Shown piece after piece: positions 6,652 through 14,678 of a stretch of DNA of 48,861 nucleotides. Origin of the DNA: Candidatus Yanofskybacteria bacterium RIFCSPLOWO2_02_FULL_45_18 (lineage in GTDB: Bacteria > Patescibacteriota > Minisyncoccia > 2-02-FULL-40-12 > GWA2-44-9); assembly GCA_001795795.1 (NCBI GenBank), contig MGKV01000017.1:81-48941 (forward strand). The letters run 5' to 3'. Position 1 is the first letter of the stretch; each line of letters begins with the position of its first letter. Below the pieces are notes generated by a model, which saw only the letters and a list, made by a program, of their open reading frames with translations, was not told where the DNA came from and ran no database searches. A program made the translations under genes and the position numbers.

Positions 6652-7494
6652 ATGCAAAGTCATGGGCAAAGGCATGAGCCCAGATTCGTGCCATTTCCGA
6701 AGGTGAACGGGGACCTTGACGGTCTCCAGAAGATTCTTTTCGCGGGTATAAGCGCGGAATACAACATGCGTTTATCTCCGTGCATCCGAGGAGAATTTCG
6801 TAAAAAGGGAGTCTATTTCCGCGCAACCGGAAATAAGATTTGGACAAACTTGCGTCCCTCCGCCGGCAACGACAGCCTCTTCTTTGAGGCAGTAGAATTA
6901 CCAACGACGGAAGATGACCGTAAGATGTATAGTTTGGCGGTTAGGGTAATGACCGCGACCAATGATTTTGTCTTCACCTCGCTGGATTCCTTGAAGGTGA
7001 GGGAATTTCACCAAAATGAAATTTCAAGGTTGCTCCACTGCGAAGTGAATGGAGCATCCAACGAAGGGTTGGTCCGGGCTCTTTACGAAGCCAAAGATAG
7101 CGCGCGGAGCCCATATTTACGAATGGAACTCCAGCGGATGGCAAGTTGGTTGACCAACGGTCGGTTTCTGCGCATCCTCGGTGAGGACTCGCACCATTAT
7201 CTGATGGTGGAAGAATTTACCTCTTCTCCGGGCGATCGGCTGGATATTTTTATTAATTGGTACCGACAGGATGATGACTATAAAGGCCGTGTCGGCAAGC
7301 TCCAAGTTGAGCACAAATCCGACAACCTTTTTACTGTCCGGATTATGGATTTAGGGGACGGCGACAAGTTGCCTGAATGCGCTATCAAAGCAGGATACAA
7401 AATTCAAGGTTGGTATCCCAAGGAAACGGTTATCCGGCCGGATAAGCTAGAATATAGCTGTGTTCAGGGAGAACACAGTAACACTCATTTTTAG
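6652..7494 (+). CDS. Unrecognised protein, 280 aa
   Basis: I do not recognise this protein. It has no signal peptide or membrane segment and reads as a soluble, mixed alpha/beta protein with many charged and aromatic residues (DSHHYLMVEEFTSSPGDRLD, INWYRQDDDYKGRVGKLQVE). The last third contains short strand-like blocks (NLFTVRIMDLGDGDKLP). It is a single-gene unit with its own strong promoter, a perfect AGGAGG ribosome site and a terminator at 7525, a layout shared with the next gene and unlike the mostly leaderless neighbours. High expression is likely. The start at 6652 is set by the ribosome site. Real coding status is well supported; function is open. Confidence 0.85.
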   Translation: MQSHGQRHEPRFVPFPKVNGDLDGLQKILFAGISAEYNMRLSPCIRGEFRKKGVYFRATGNKIWTNLRPSAGNDSLFFEAVELPTTEDDRKMYSLAVRVMTATNDFVFTSLDSLKVREFHQNEISRLLHCEVNGASNEGLVRALYEAKDSARSPYLRMELQRMASWLTNGRFLRILGEDSHHYLMVEEFTSSPGDRLDIFINWYRQDDDYKGRVGKLQVEHKSDNLFTVRIMDLGDGDKLPECAIKAGYKIQGWYPKETVIRPDKLEYSCVQGEHSNTHF

Positions 7495-7524
7495 TCAGTA
7501 AAGAAATAGTAATTATGATGCAGT

Positions 7525-7553
7525 GCGCGGTGAAACACCCGCGCCTTTCTTTT
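7525..7553 (+). terminator. Terminator after the 6652 gene
   Basis: GCGCGGTG pairs with CACCCGCGC (one bulged C) around AAA, followed by TTTCTTTT. Confidence 0.75.
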
Positions 7554-7574
7554 GCTGATGATTATTTGTGCCTC

Positions 7575-7603
7575 TTGACTTTATTAATCTGGTAGTGTAT
7601 ATT
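7575..7603 (+). promoter_or_regulatory. Promoter of the 7671 gene
   Basis: TTGACT (7575-7580), 17-nt spacer, TATATT (7598-7603). Nearly identical in layout to the promoter at 6573. Confidence 0.8.
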
Positions 7604-7633
7604 AGTAATTGTAAACTGAAACTTAACAAATGA

Positions 7634-7657
7634 GGGGTGACCCTAAATGGGCACCCC
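7634..7657 (+). promoter_or_regulatory. Leader hairpin before the ribosome site of the 7671 gene
   Basis: GGGGTG-A-CCC-TAAAT-GGG-CACCCC folds into a 9-bp hairpin ending 3 nt before AAGGAGG (7660-7666). It contains an ATG at 7647 that is in frame but would be hidden in the stem; ATG 7671 is preferred. It could protect the mRNA 5' end or control initiation. Confidence 0.6.
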
Positions 7658-7670
7658 AAAAGGAGGAAAT

Positions 7671-8909
7671 ATGTTTGATGTATTCATGGCGGGAATTCTT
7701 CACGGATCTTGCCGGGAGTCGGAAACCGTGAAAGTTCTTCGGCAGTCTTTCGGGGGGAGAGATCAGTACTTCCCTCTCGAAATTTGTCGTCCGACGGCCG
7801 AATCGGACGGAAAATATCGTATCTGGGAAGCGCCCCAGAACGATGTGCTGATGATAACCCTCTTGTTGAGGGTTGAGAATAAAATGGGCGAGGCAACCGT
7901 TGTCTTGTCCAACGGGCGAACTCTTCGTCCCAACGTTTGGAGCGCTCGCGAGAGCGTGTTTTTCCAAACATCCTTCCGTCAGAAGGACGGCAGGATTCGT
8001 CCCCTGCCGATTAAATCAATGCGGGTAATCCGTGTTGAAGAATCGGGTCAAGTTAAAATCGTAGATTTTTCACTTGGCCAGCTCGCGTACGGGACCAGAT
8101 TTGGTATTCACACCCTTCTGGGTATGGATACGCTGATTCCATTCTATGCCGGGGAGACGATTGCAAAGGATACTATTCCATCCGAGTTCAAATCGGTGGG
8201 AGAGTATATTTTTGCCGGTTATCGTCTTGCAACCGGCAAGACGACTTACGCCGAGTTCAATAAGGCGGAAGAGGACTTGGCCGTCAAGGCCAAGCAGGTT
8301 GAGCTCAATGTTGCGTATGGCGAGCGAAAGAAACAAGCGTCTATGCAACCCAAAACTCACGAAATGGGCTACTCCAATTTCGCGGGGGTCGTGTCGCTCT
8401 TTAAGTGGCAGACCGAAGCTCTTCTTTCCGTCGGCATCACCACGCTGGCAGAAGCCGCCAGGTTGTCCGAGGATGACATCGTGGCAAAGACTACGGTGAA
8501 GTCCCGGAAGATGGCCGGGATCATGGTTGCTAAAATTCAGGCAGCTGTGAAGCTTGGTGGGCAGATGGTTGAAAGACAATCTGCTCCAGCAACGGCTCCG
8601 ATTGGGGCTTCTATCTCGGTCAACACCATGCAGGATATCCTGCAGGTTGTTGAACGAAGTCGGCCGCTTTCCGCCGAAGAGCTTGCCACCAAACGGTGGG
8701 AGGCCTTCACCGACGGACTGAAGACCCTTAGGGTCGGAAAGTCCGAGAAAGTTCTCTCGTCCGAGAAAGCCGAGGAAGTTGCCAGTGTTGGCAACTTCAA
8801 GGCAATCTTGGAAATGGGAAAGGCCGGCCTGAAAAAGCGTGGGCTGACCCGCGGAGAGGCCGAAGCCATTCAGGGACTGGCGGAGGCAGTCTTCGCCAAG
8901 TTCAAGTAG
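7671..8909 (+). CDS. Unrecognised protein, 412 aa, with a possible helix-hairpin-helix segment
   Basis: Not recognised as a known family. The start at 7671 is set by AAGGAGG four nucleotides upstream; an in-frame ATG at 7647 lies in a hairpin. The first half is beta-rich (YFPLEICRPTAESDGKYRIW, MGEATVVLSNGRTLRP). Around residues 235-285 comes a helical stretch, LLSVGITTLAEAARLSEDDI followed by KSRKMAGIMVAKIQ, which resembles the tandem helix-hairpin-helix of the RNA polymerase alpha C-terminal domain. The end is helical and Lys/Glu/Ala-rich. No membrane segment. It has its own promoter, leader hairpin and a very strong terminator, and lies directly before the structured RNA at 8974. Nucleic-acid binding is a guess from the HhH-like segment. 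Confidence 0.85.
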   Translation: MFDVFMAGILHGSCRESETVKVLRQSFGGRDQYFPLEICRPTAESDGKYRIWEAPQNDVLMITLLLRVENKMGEATVVLSNGRTLRPNVWSARESVFFQTSFRQKDGRIRPLPIKSMRVIRVEESGQVKIVDFSLGQLAYGTRFGIHTLLGMDTLIPFYAGETIAKDTIPSEFKSVGEYIFAGYRLATGKTTYAEFNKAEEDLAVKAKQVELNVAYGERKKQASMQPKTHEMGYSNFAGVVSLFKWQTEALLSVGITTLAEAARLSEDDIVAKTTVKSRKMAGIMVAKIQAAVKLGGQMVERQSAPATAPIGASISVNTMQDILQVVERSRPLSAEELATKRWEAFTDGLKTLRVGKSEKVLSSEKAEEVASVGNFKAILEMGKAGLKKRGLTRGEAEAIQGLAEAVFAKFK

Positions 8910-8916
8910 CTCTTTT

Positions 8917-8958
8917 GCCCGGTGGCAGGTGTTTCACGACACTTGCCCCGGGCTTTTT
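8917..8958 (+). terminator. Strong terminator after the 7671 gene
   Basis: GCCCGG/CCGGGC continues into GGCAGGTGT/ACACTTGCC around a short loop (8917-8953), followed by TTTTT. It lies only 16 nt before the first helix of the structured RNA. Confidence 0.9.
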
Positions 8959-8973
8959 ATTTGCCCAAAAGGT

Positions 8974-9468
8974 ATCGCCCCACCCCAGCAGTCCCTCTTC
9001 GGAAGCAGAATAGGTTTTCTCCTGCTGAAAACCTTTCTTCGCCCTCGGCATAGCATCACACCTTAAAGGGTGGGAGTCCCAGCTGCTATGCCTACGGGAT
9101 GTTCCTCAAAGGGACTGCTGGGGTGCAGCTTTAGGTCAATTACAATGGGCTGTGCTCGTGAGTATAGAGCCTCACCTCCTCCCCTGAATAACATTCCGAG
9201 ACTGAAATGCCCGGTGCAGTACCGAGGGAGTAAGTATCGGCAAATTCAAGGTCAAGCGTTCAGAAATGAAATTTGGTCATTGGATCATCGTGGTAATTCG
9301 GTCAAATGCAAAATTTCATTTCTGTAGCCTTGGCTAGCGGCCAGACCTGCACCCTTATTCTGCGGGTGCGGTCTCAGGGTCACCTAGAATTTGCCGATAG
9401 ATACTTACTCACGAATACAAACCGGGTATTGAAGGCGAGGACGTTATGAAGGAGAGGGGTGGGGCGAT
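8974..9468 (+). ncRNA. Candidate large structured RNA, family not recognised
   Basis: This stretch has no credible reading frame but many long-range helices. The outermost is a perfect 13-bp pairing, 8974-8986 with 9456-9468. Within it: 8987-8996 with 9110-9119; 9012-9019 with 9027-9034; 9047-9055 with 9084-9092; 9124-9129 with 9149-9154; 9158-9162 with 9171-9175; 9228-9247 with 9387-9410 (20 bp, one 4-nt bulge); 9261-9274 with 9311-9324 (14 bp); 9343-9354 with 9364-9374. One helix (9124-9154) needs two G-U pairs on the plus strand that would be A-C on the other, so the plus strand is favoured. CACCCC (8981-8986) can pair either with 9456-9461 or with 9120-9125, a possible switch. RNase P, SRP, 6S and intron hallmarks were looked for and not seen. 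No own promoter is evident; readthrough from 7671 is possible. A 13-bp inverted-repeat element is the alternative. Confidence 0.6.
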
Positions 9469-9483
9469 GGGTGTACAGAAAAC

Positions 9484-9509
9484 AAAAACCCCGCTACGGC
9501 GGGGCTTTT
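9484..9509. terminator. Bidirectional terminator between the structured RNA and rpsA
   Basis: CCCCGC-TACG-GCGGGG with five A before it and CTTTT after it. On the minus strand it ends rpsA with TTTTTGTTTT; on the plus strand it could end the structured RNA. Confidence 0.9.
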
Positions 9510-9520
9510 GTAATTGCGAT

Positions 9521-10651
9521 TTAGGATTGGACTTCGGTTTTTTCTGCTTCTTTTTTGTCGGTCTTTTCCGGATTAAGCGTAAGGATGAGTTTGTGTTCTT
9601 TGGCTTCCAGATTAACAATTGCCACAGCATATTCTTTGCCGATCTCTATGGTCTCGGCCGGATTCTTGCCTTCAAATTCCGATATGGGCAGAAGACCGGT
9701 GATATCGCCGGGCAACTCCATGAAAACGCCGTTGTTCCGGATTTTGATAGCCCGCGCGCTGACGGTCTGGCCGACGGAATATTTTGATTCAATCGTGTCC
9801 CACGGATTTTCTTTCAAGGCCTTGAGCGAGAGAGAAACGCGGTTGCCTTCTTTTGAAATTACCTTGGCTTTTATTTTGTCGCCGGTGTGCAGATATTCTC
9901 TGGGATTCTCAACAAATTTCCAGTCAATCTCGGAATAATGAATCAAACCATCCAAAGTGGTGCTTAACTTAACGAAAGCGCCGAAGTCGGTAACTTCAGT
10001 TACTCCGCACTCAACGATATCGCCGACATTAAGTTTCGCCAACTCCTCTTGAGCCGCCTCTTCCCTGATGGCTCTTTCGGAAACTATCAGCTTGCCCTCG
10101 GTTTCCGAAAAATCAAGTATCCTTACCTCCAGCTCCTGTCCTTTAAATTTCTGGAGGGCTTGGACGATTTTGGCCGTATCGCCGCCTTCAATTTTGGGGT
10201 AGTGTTCGGCAGAAAGCTGGGAAAGGGGCAGAAAGCCTTGTACGCCGTTAACTTCCACAATGAGGCCGCCCTTGTTTATGTTGACGATAGAAGTTTTGAT
10301 GATTTCTCCTTTTTCTTTCTTTTCTTTTATATCCTGCCAAGCGGTGGTCATCTGGGCGGCGCGCAACGAGAGCTCGCGGTATCCTTGGTCGTTCTCAAGC
10401 TCAAGCAACATGGCTGAAACTTTCTCACCCGGTTGTAATGCCTTCATTCTTTCCGGATTATCATAAAACTCGCCCGGATAAACAACCCCGATGCCCATAG
10501 AACCCAAATCAACCATAACGCTTGACTTGGAAACGCTGACAATCTCGCCGCTGACTATCTGGCCAACTTTGGGGAGATGAAACTCCTCTTTGGCCAGCAA
10601 ATCCTTCATTGAAAGGATATCCGCTGGTTGTGTTTGAATTGGCGCAGACAT
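9521..10651 (-). CDS. rpsA: 30S ribosomal protein S1-type RNA-binding protein (four S1 domains)
   Basis: Binds mRNA on the 30S subunit through repeated S1 (OB-fold) domains. The 376-aa product holds four: about residues 26-97 (VGQIVSGEIVSVSKSSVMVD), 112-195 (IIKTSIVNINKGGLIVEVNG), 209-277 (VGDIVECGVTEVTDFGAFVK) and 292-362 (VGQTVSARAIKIRNNGVFME). E. coli S1 has six, while four is usual for shorter S1 proteins. The third domain, with its DFGAFV motif, is the most canonical. The tail after residue 362 is Lys/Glu-rich. It is a single-gene transcript ending at the terminator 9484-9509; a TATACT box lies upstream of the ATG. Whether this S1 still guides initiation is an open question, because many genes here appear to be leaderless. 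Confidence 0.92.
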   Translation of the reverse strand: MSAPIQTQPADILSMKDLLAKEEFHLPKVGQIVSGEIVSVSKSSVMVDLGSMGIGVVYPGEFYDNPERMKALQPGEKVSAMLLELENDQGYRELSLRAAQMTTAWQDIKEKKEKGEIIKTSIVNINKGGLIVEVNGVQGFLPLSQLSAEHYPKIEGGDTAKIVQALQKFKGQELEVRILDFSETEGKLIVSERAIREEAAQEELAKLNVGDIVECGVTEVTDFGAFVKLSTTLDGLIHYSEIDWKFVENPREYLHTGDKIKAKVISKEGNRVSLSLKALKENPWDTIESKYSVGQTVSARAIKIRNNGVFMELPGDITGLLPISEFEGKNPAETIEIGKEYAVAIVNLEAKEHKLILTLNPEKTDKKEAEKTEVQS

Positions 10652-10724
10652 AAGTGTCTTGGAGTATACAAAATAACAAGTCAGAAGTCAAAGGTTAAAA
10701 GTAAAAAGTTAAGGTAAGAAATTG

Positions 10725-10753
10725 TTGCTTTCAGGACTAATTTTTGATAAAAT
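10725..10753 (+). promoter_or_regulatory. Promoter of the metallo-beta-lactamase-fold gene, leaderless layout
   Basis: TTGCTT (10725-10730), 17-nt spacer, TAAAAT (10748-10753), then 7 nt to the ATG at 10761. Confidence 0.7.
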
Positions 10754-10760
10754 TAATAAC

Positions 10761-11420
10761 ATGACCATAACTTGGTATGGACAAAGTTGCTTCCGTATTG
10801 AAACAAAAGGGGCTTCTTCGACGGGCTTAGGGCAAGCTTCTGTTTTGATTGACCCCTTTTCTAGGGATATAGGGCTAAGGCCGCCCCGGATAAAGGACGA
10901 TATTGTTTTGGTTACTCACGCTCATTACGACCACAACAATTTGGAAGGACTGAACGAAGAGGCGTTTGTGATTAATACGCCGGGAGAATACGAAAGAAAG
11001 GGTATTTATGTGCGCGGCACCCGTTCTTATCACGATAATTCCAGTGGCATCGAAAGGGGGCTGAACACCGTCTTTATTCTTAAGGCCGAGGATATGGCAA
11101 TTTGCCACATGGGCGATTTTGGCCAAACCAAACTGGAGGAACACCAGCTCGAGGAGATAGGCGATGTTGACCTGCTGATGATTCCTGTTGGCGGAAAATA
11201 CACGATTGGCTCAAAAGAAGCGGTGGAAATAATCGGTCAGATCGAACCCAAGATAGTTATTCCGATGCACTACAAAGTGCCATCGCTGAATATAGATATT
11301 GACGGACCGGAGAAGTTTACCAAAGAACTGGGGCTGGCGCCGGAGAAGGTTGATAAGTTCAAAATTGCGAAGAAGTTACTGCCGGCGGAAGAGATAAAAT
11401 TAGTGATGTTTGAGTTGTAA
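10761..11420 (+). CDS. Metallo-beta-lactamase-fold metal-dependent hydrolase
   Basis: The 219-aa product belongs to the MBL superfamily, in the branch of UlaG-like/UPF0173 hydrolases. It begins MTITWYGQSCFRIET, has the metal-binding motif THAHYDHNN (HxHxDH) around residue 53, further ligands in CHMGDFG and IPVGGKYTIG, and a final histidine in IVIPMHYK. The substrate cannot be told; UlaG opens an ascorbate-phosphate lactone, while relatives act on phosphodiesters. The start at 10761 is chosen because a -10 box ends 7 nt upstream; a TTG further up at 10722 lies before that box and cannot be used from it. The next genes follow on the same strand after 70 nt of reiterated sequence. Confidence 0.88.
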   Translation: MTITWYGQSCFRIETKGASSTGLGQASVLIDPFSRDIGLRPPRIKDDIVLVTHAHYDHNNLEGLNEEAFVINTPGEYERKGIYVRGTRSYHDNSSGIERGLNTVFILKAEDMAICHMGDFGQTKLEEHQLEEIGDVDLLMIPVGGKYTIGSKEAVEIIGQIEPKIVIPMHYKVPSLNIDIDGPEKFTKELGLAPEKVDKFKIAKKLLPAEEIKLVMFEL

Positions 11421-11426
11421 CATTTA

Positions 11427-11487
11427 ACACTTGACCTGCGACATTTGACAGGCGGTCAGTTGTCAATGGTTAATTGTCAGTTGTTCG
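11427..11487. repeat. Intergenic copy of the TGTCA/TTGAC reiterated words
   Basis: A run of near-copies of TTGAC and TGTCA (cattt-aacacttgacc..., ...gtcagttgtcaatgg). Similar words recur at 41376-41420 and inside metG at 44222-44253. Confidence 0.5.
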
Positions 11488-11490
11488 CTA

Positions 11491-11835
11491 ATGAAGTGGC
11501 TTGATGAAATCCACAAACAGCCCAAGGGCGTAAGAGAACTGTTATTCGCGCTCTGCGTGGTAGCGACGCTGTCGCTGATTGGGATGGCATGGTTCAGGTC
11601 TTTTGATAAACAACTTTTTGCGTTGCTGAATCCGGATGTAAAAATTGAAGACCAGAAGCATTATGCCGTCAACGAAGCGCCGTCAATCTTTGCTTCTATC
11701 GGTCAACTCTTCGGAGATTTAAAGGCGCAGATATCGAGGATATTTCAAGAGGACTACTTGCCGCAAGCGTCTCCTGAAAATTATGAAGATATTCAGGCGA
11801 AGCCGTTGCCGTTGCCACGGGACAAAACCGAATAG
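11491..11835 (+). CDS. Small single-pass membrane protein upstream of gyrA (114 aa)
   Basis: I do not recognise a named family. After a short polar N-terminus (MKWLDEIHKQPKGVREL) there is one membrane segment (LLFALCVVATLSLIGMAWF), then about 75 residues that would lie outside the membrane, ending in a Pro-rich and charged tail (AKPLPLPRDKTE). It ends 11 nt before gyrA on the same strand, so the two are very likely co-transcribed. It carries no catalytic motif. There is no good ribosome site before the ATG at 11491. Real coding is supported by the clean topology and the operon spacing. Confidence 0.7.
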   Translation: MKWLDEIHKQPKGVRELLFALCVVATLSLIGMAWFRSFDKQLFALLNPDVKIEDQKHYAVNEAPSIFASIGQLFGDLKAQISRIFQEDYLPQASPENYEDIQAKPLPLPRDKTE

Positions 11836-11846
11836 AATTTTATTTT

Positions 11847-14270
11847 ATGCCAGCCGAAATACTAAAAAGGGAAATAGTTGAGGAGGTCCAGCAAGCATAT
11901 CTTGAATACGCGATGAGCGTTATTGTGGCGCGCGCTTTGCCGGATGTCCGCGACGGATTAAAGCCGGTTCACCGGCGCATTTTGTATGTGATGAATAAAA
12001 TGGGCCTGACCGGCGGGGCAAAATACCGTAAGTCGGCGACTATTGTCGGCGAGGTATTGGGTAAATACCACCCTCATGGGGATGTTTCGGTTTACGACTC
12101 AATGGTCCGCATGGCGCAGGATTTTGCGATGCGTTATCCGATGGTGGACGGGCAGGGCAATTTCGGTTCCATTGACGGGGACCGTGCGGCCGCTTACCGC
12201 TATACCGAAGCCCGCATGTCCCGCATTGCCGAAGAGCTGTTGGCCGATATTGAAAAAGAGACGGTGGACTTTGCGGATAACTATGACAGCACCCAGCAGG
12301 AGCCGAAAGTTTTACCGGCGCGCATCCCCAATCTTTTAATGAATGGCTCGGTCGGAATCGCTGTTGGTATGGCAACCAACATTCCTCCGCATAATCTGGG
12401 CGAGCTGATGGACGGGCTCGCATATCTGATTGACAACAAAGATGCGGACGCCAAGGAGCTTCTTCAATTTGTGAAGGGTCCTGATTTTCCGACAGGCGGG
12501 ATAATCTACAACGAAAACGATATCGCCAATGCCTATGCCACCGGCAAAGGTCCGATTTTGATGCGGGCAAAAGCCGATATCGTTGAGGGGGAAAAGGGCT
12601 TTCAGATAATAATCACGGAAGTGCCGTATCAGGTTAATAAAGCCGAACTTATCATAAAAATGGCCGATTTGGTCAAGGAAAAGAAAATTGAGGGTATCAA
12701 GGATATCCGTGACGAGTCCGATAAAGACGGTCTGCGGATTGCCGTTGACTTGAAGCAGGACGCTTTTCCGCGCAAAGTCCTCAATCAGCTTTTTAAATAC
12801 ACCGAACTGCAGAAGGCCTTCCATTTCAACATGCTGGCGCTGGTTGACGGTATCCAGCCGCAGATACTAGGTCTGAAAGCGATGCTGGAGAAATTCATTG
12901 ACCACCGGCGGGATGTGGTAACGCGGCGGACAAGATTTGATCTGCAAAAGGCCAAAGATCGGGCACACATTCTGGAAGGCCTCAAAAAAGCGCTTGACCA
13001 CATAGATGAAATCATTAAGCTCATCAAAAAATCAGAATCGCGCGAAGACGCTTTTAATAATTTGATTAAGACATTCAAATTTTCTGACCGCCAGGCCAAC
13101 GCTATTTTGGAAATGAAATTGCAGGCCTTGGCTGGTTTGGAAAGAAAGAAGATTGACGACGAGCTAAAAGAAAAGAAAGAGCTGATTGCGTATCTGGAAG
13201 AACTTTTAGCCAGCCCCAAGAACATATTAGCCGTTATCAAGGATGAATTCCGCGAGATAAAAACAAAGTATGCGGATGAGCGCCGGACCAAGGTGGTCAA
13301 ATCTCCGCTTAAAGAGATAGGCGAAGAAGAATTGATTCCCGAGGAAGATTCGCTTTTTATGCTGACGCAGGGCGGTTATATCAAACGGATACCTCCCGAA
13401 GATTTGCGCGCCCAAAAGCGCGGCGGCAAGGGTCTTATCGGCATTGCCACCAAAGAAGAGGATGTCGTTTCGCAATTTTTCATAGCCAATACCCATGACG
13501 ACCTTTTGTTTTTCACTAACTCGGGCAAGGTTTTCCAGACCAAGGGCTATGAGGTGCCGGAATCTTCGCGCCAAGCCAAAGGTAAAGCCATCGTTAACTT
13601 CCTGCAGATTACCCCAGCCGACAAGATTACGGCGGTAGTGCCGTTGTCCAAAGAGCAAAAGGGCCAGTATCTTTTTATGGCCACAGCCAACGGTATCATC
13701 AAAAAAGTGGAGATGGACGCTTTCGGCGCGGTCCGGCGCAACGGCATGATTGCCATAGGCCTCAAGGGTGACGACGAGTTGCGCTGGGTGCTTTCCATTT
13801 CCGGCGGCGATGAGATGATTTTGGTTACGGCCGGCGGCAACGCCATCCGTTTCAAAGAAAAAGATGTCCGCGCGATGGGCCGCACCGCGGCCGGAGTTAT
13901 CGGCGTGCGGTTGGGCGATAGTGAAAAAATCGTCGGCGCCGATGTCATTCCCGCCAAGGCCGAGAAGGGTCTGCATATTCTGGCGGTGATGGAGCATGGC
14001 TATGGCAAGCGCACTGCGCTCGGCCAGTACAAGGTGCAAAAGCGCGGCGGGAGAGGTATCATGACCGCCAAAATTACGCCTAAGACCGGCAAGCTGGTGT
14101 CGGCTCACATCACCTCCGAAGAGAACAAAGAAATCATCGCCGTATCGCAAAAGGGCGTAGTTATCCGCACCTCCATTGAATCAATCTCAATCATCGGCCG
14201 CGCCACCCAAGGTGTCCGCATCATGCGTCTTGAAGCAGGCGACTCACTGGCAAACGTTGTAGTAATCTAG
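11847..14270 (+). CDS. gyrA: DNA gyrase subunit A
   Basis: Breakage-reunion subunit of the type II topoisomerase that introduces negative supercoils; the 807-aa product is near the usual size. It opens with the GyrA/ParC core ([20 protein letters not shown]) and holds the catalytic tyrosine in AYRYTEARM. The quinolone-determining region reads [17 protein letters not shown], so the residue matching E. coli Ser83 is valine and that matching Asp87 is aspartate. The C-terminal pinwheel domain carries a GyrA box [11 protein letters not shown] and a second similar blade motif ([12 protein letters not shown]), which argues for gyrase rather than topoisomerase IV. gyrB is not in the window. The gene follows a small membrane protein by 11 nt. 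Confidence 0.97.
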   Translation: MPAEILKREIVEEVQQAYLEYAMSVIVARALPDVRDGLKPVHRRILYVMNKMGLTGGAKYRKSATIVGEVLGKYHPHGDVSVYDSMVRMAQDFAMRYPMVDGQGNFGSIDGDRAAAYRYTEARMSRIAEELLADIEKETVDFADNYDSTQQEPKVLPARIPNLLMNGSVGIAVGMATNIPPHNLGELMDGLAYLIDNKDADAKELLQFVKGPDFPTGGIIYNENDIANAYATGKGPILMRAKADIVEGEKGFQIIITEVPYQVNKAELIIKMADLVKEKKIEGIKDIRDESDKDGLRIAVDLKQDAFPRKVLNQLFKYTELQKAFHFNMLALVDGIQPQILGLKAMLEKFIDHRRDVVTRRTRFDLQKAKDRAHILEGLKKALDHIDEIIKLIKKSESREDAFNNLIKTFKFSDRQANAILEMKLQALAGLERKKIDDELKEKKELIAYLEELLASPKNILAVIKDEFREIKTKYADERRTKVVKSPLKEIGEEELIPEEDSLFMLTQGGYIKRIPPEDLRAQKRGGKGLIGIATKEEDVVSQFFIANTHDDLLFFTNSGKVFQTKGYEVPESSRQAKGKAIVNFLQITPADKITAVVPLSKEQKGQYLFMATANGIIKKVEMDAFGAVRRNGMIAIGLKGDDELRWVLSISGGDEMILVTAGGNAIRFKEKDVRAMGRTAAGVIGVRLGDSEKIVGADVIPAKAEKGLHILAVMEHGYGKRTALGQYKVQKRGGRGIMTAKITPKTGKLVSAHITSEENKEIIAVSQKGVVIRTSIESISIIGRATQGVRIMRLEAGDSLANVVVI

Positions 14271-14319
14271 GTTGTAATGGGTTGTAACGATCTGATTATC
14301 TATATAAAATTATTAGAAA

Positions 14320-14333
14320 CTAGCACGTGCTAG
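14320..14333. repeat. 14-bp perfect palindrome
   Basis: CTAGCACGTGCTAG, directly upstream of the small frame at 14345. It could be an operator-like site or a short hairpin. Confidence 0.6.
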
Positions 14334-14344
14334 AAAATAATAAT

Positions 14345-14470
14345 ATGAGATTTGTAGAAAACCTGATTGAAATTATTAAGGAGATGCCGCAACTTTTGGA
14401 AGATTTATTAGTATATGAGTCTATGGGGCGTAAAATAGGGAAGAAAAAATTAAAAAGTTTTTTAAGTTAG
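14345..14470 (+). CDS. Possible 41-aa peptide
   Basis: ATG to TAG frame encoding MRFVENLIEIIKEMPQLLED followed by a Lys-rich tail. It would form one amphipathic helix and a basic end, which is compatible with a small regulatory or toxin-like peptide. No Shine-Dalgarno sequence; a palindrome lies just upstream. The rest of 14271-14657 holds no gene that I can support, only this frame and two palindromes. Confidence 0.35.
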   Translation: MRFVENLIEIIKEMPQLLEDLLVYESMGRKIGKKKLKSFLS

Positions 14471-14532
14471 GCGAGTGACAGGCCGGTATTTAAGTGAGTA
14501 AATTAAGCAAGTAAAAAGAAGTAGTAGATATT

Positions 14533-14562
14533 ATTAAAATCCTGCTCGAGCAGGATTTTAAT
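14533..14562. repeat. 30-bp perfect palindrome without loop
   Basis: ATTAAAATCCTGCTC followed by its exact complement. As RNA it would form a stable hairpin on either strand, but no T-tract follows on the plus strand beyond the arm itself. Probably a member of the palindrome family. Confidence 0.75.
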
Positions 14563-14642
14563 AACTGGGGGGGTGTAAGCGTGAGGTGAGCCCTCCGCCG
14601 TCTCTTCAGTGTTCAACCTTGAATAAATAGTGGACAACTGGG

Positions 14643-14671
14643 TTTGGCGCAAAGATTTTGTGTGGTAAAAT
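14643..14671 (+). promoter_or_regulatory. Promoter of the methyltransferase gene, leaderless layout
   Basis: TTTGGC (14643-14648), 17-nt spacer, TGG-TAAAAT with the -10 at 14666-14671 preceded by an extended TG; the ATG at 14679 follows after 7 nt. Confidence 0.6.
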
Positions 14672-14678
14672 GTCAGAT

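Noticed and set aside
8974-9468. RNase P RNA or group I intron
   Set aside because: GAGGAA and a GAGACTGAAATG that recalls the intron R element were seen, but the other conserved blocks are absent or in the wrong order on both strands.
13227-14150. 307-codon frame opposite gyrA
   Set aside because: A consequence of GC-rich codon bias in gyrA; no ribosome site or family feature.
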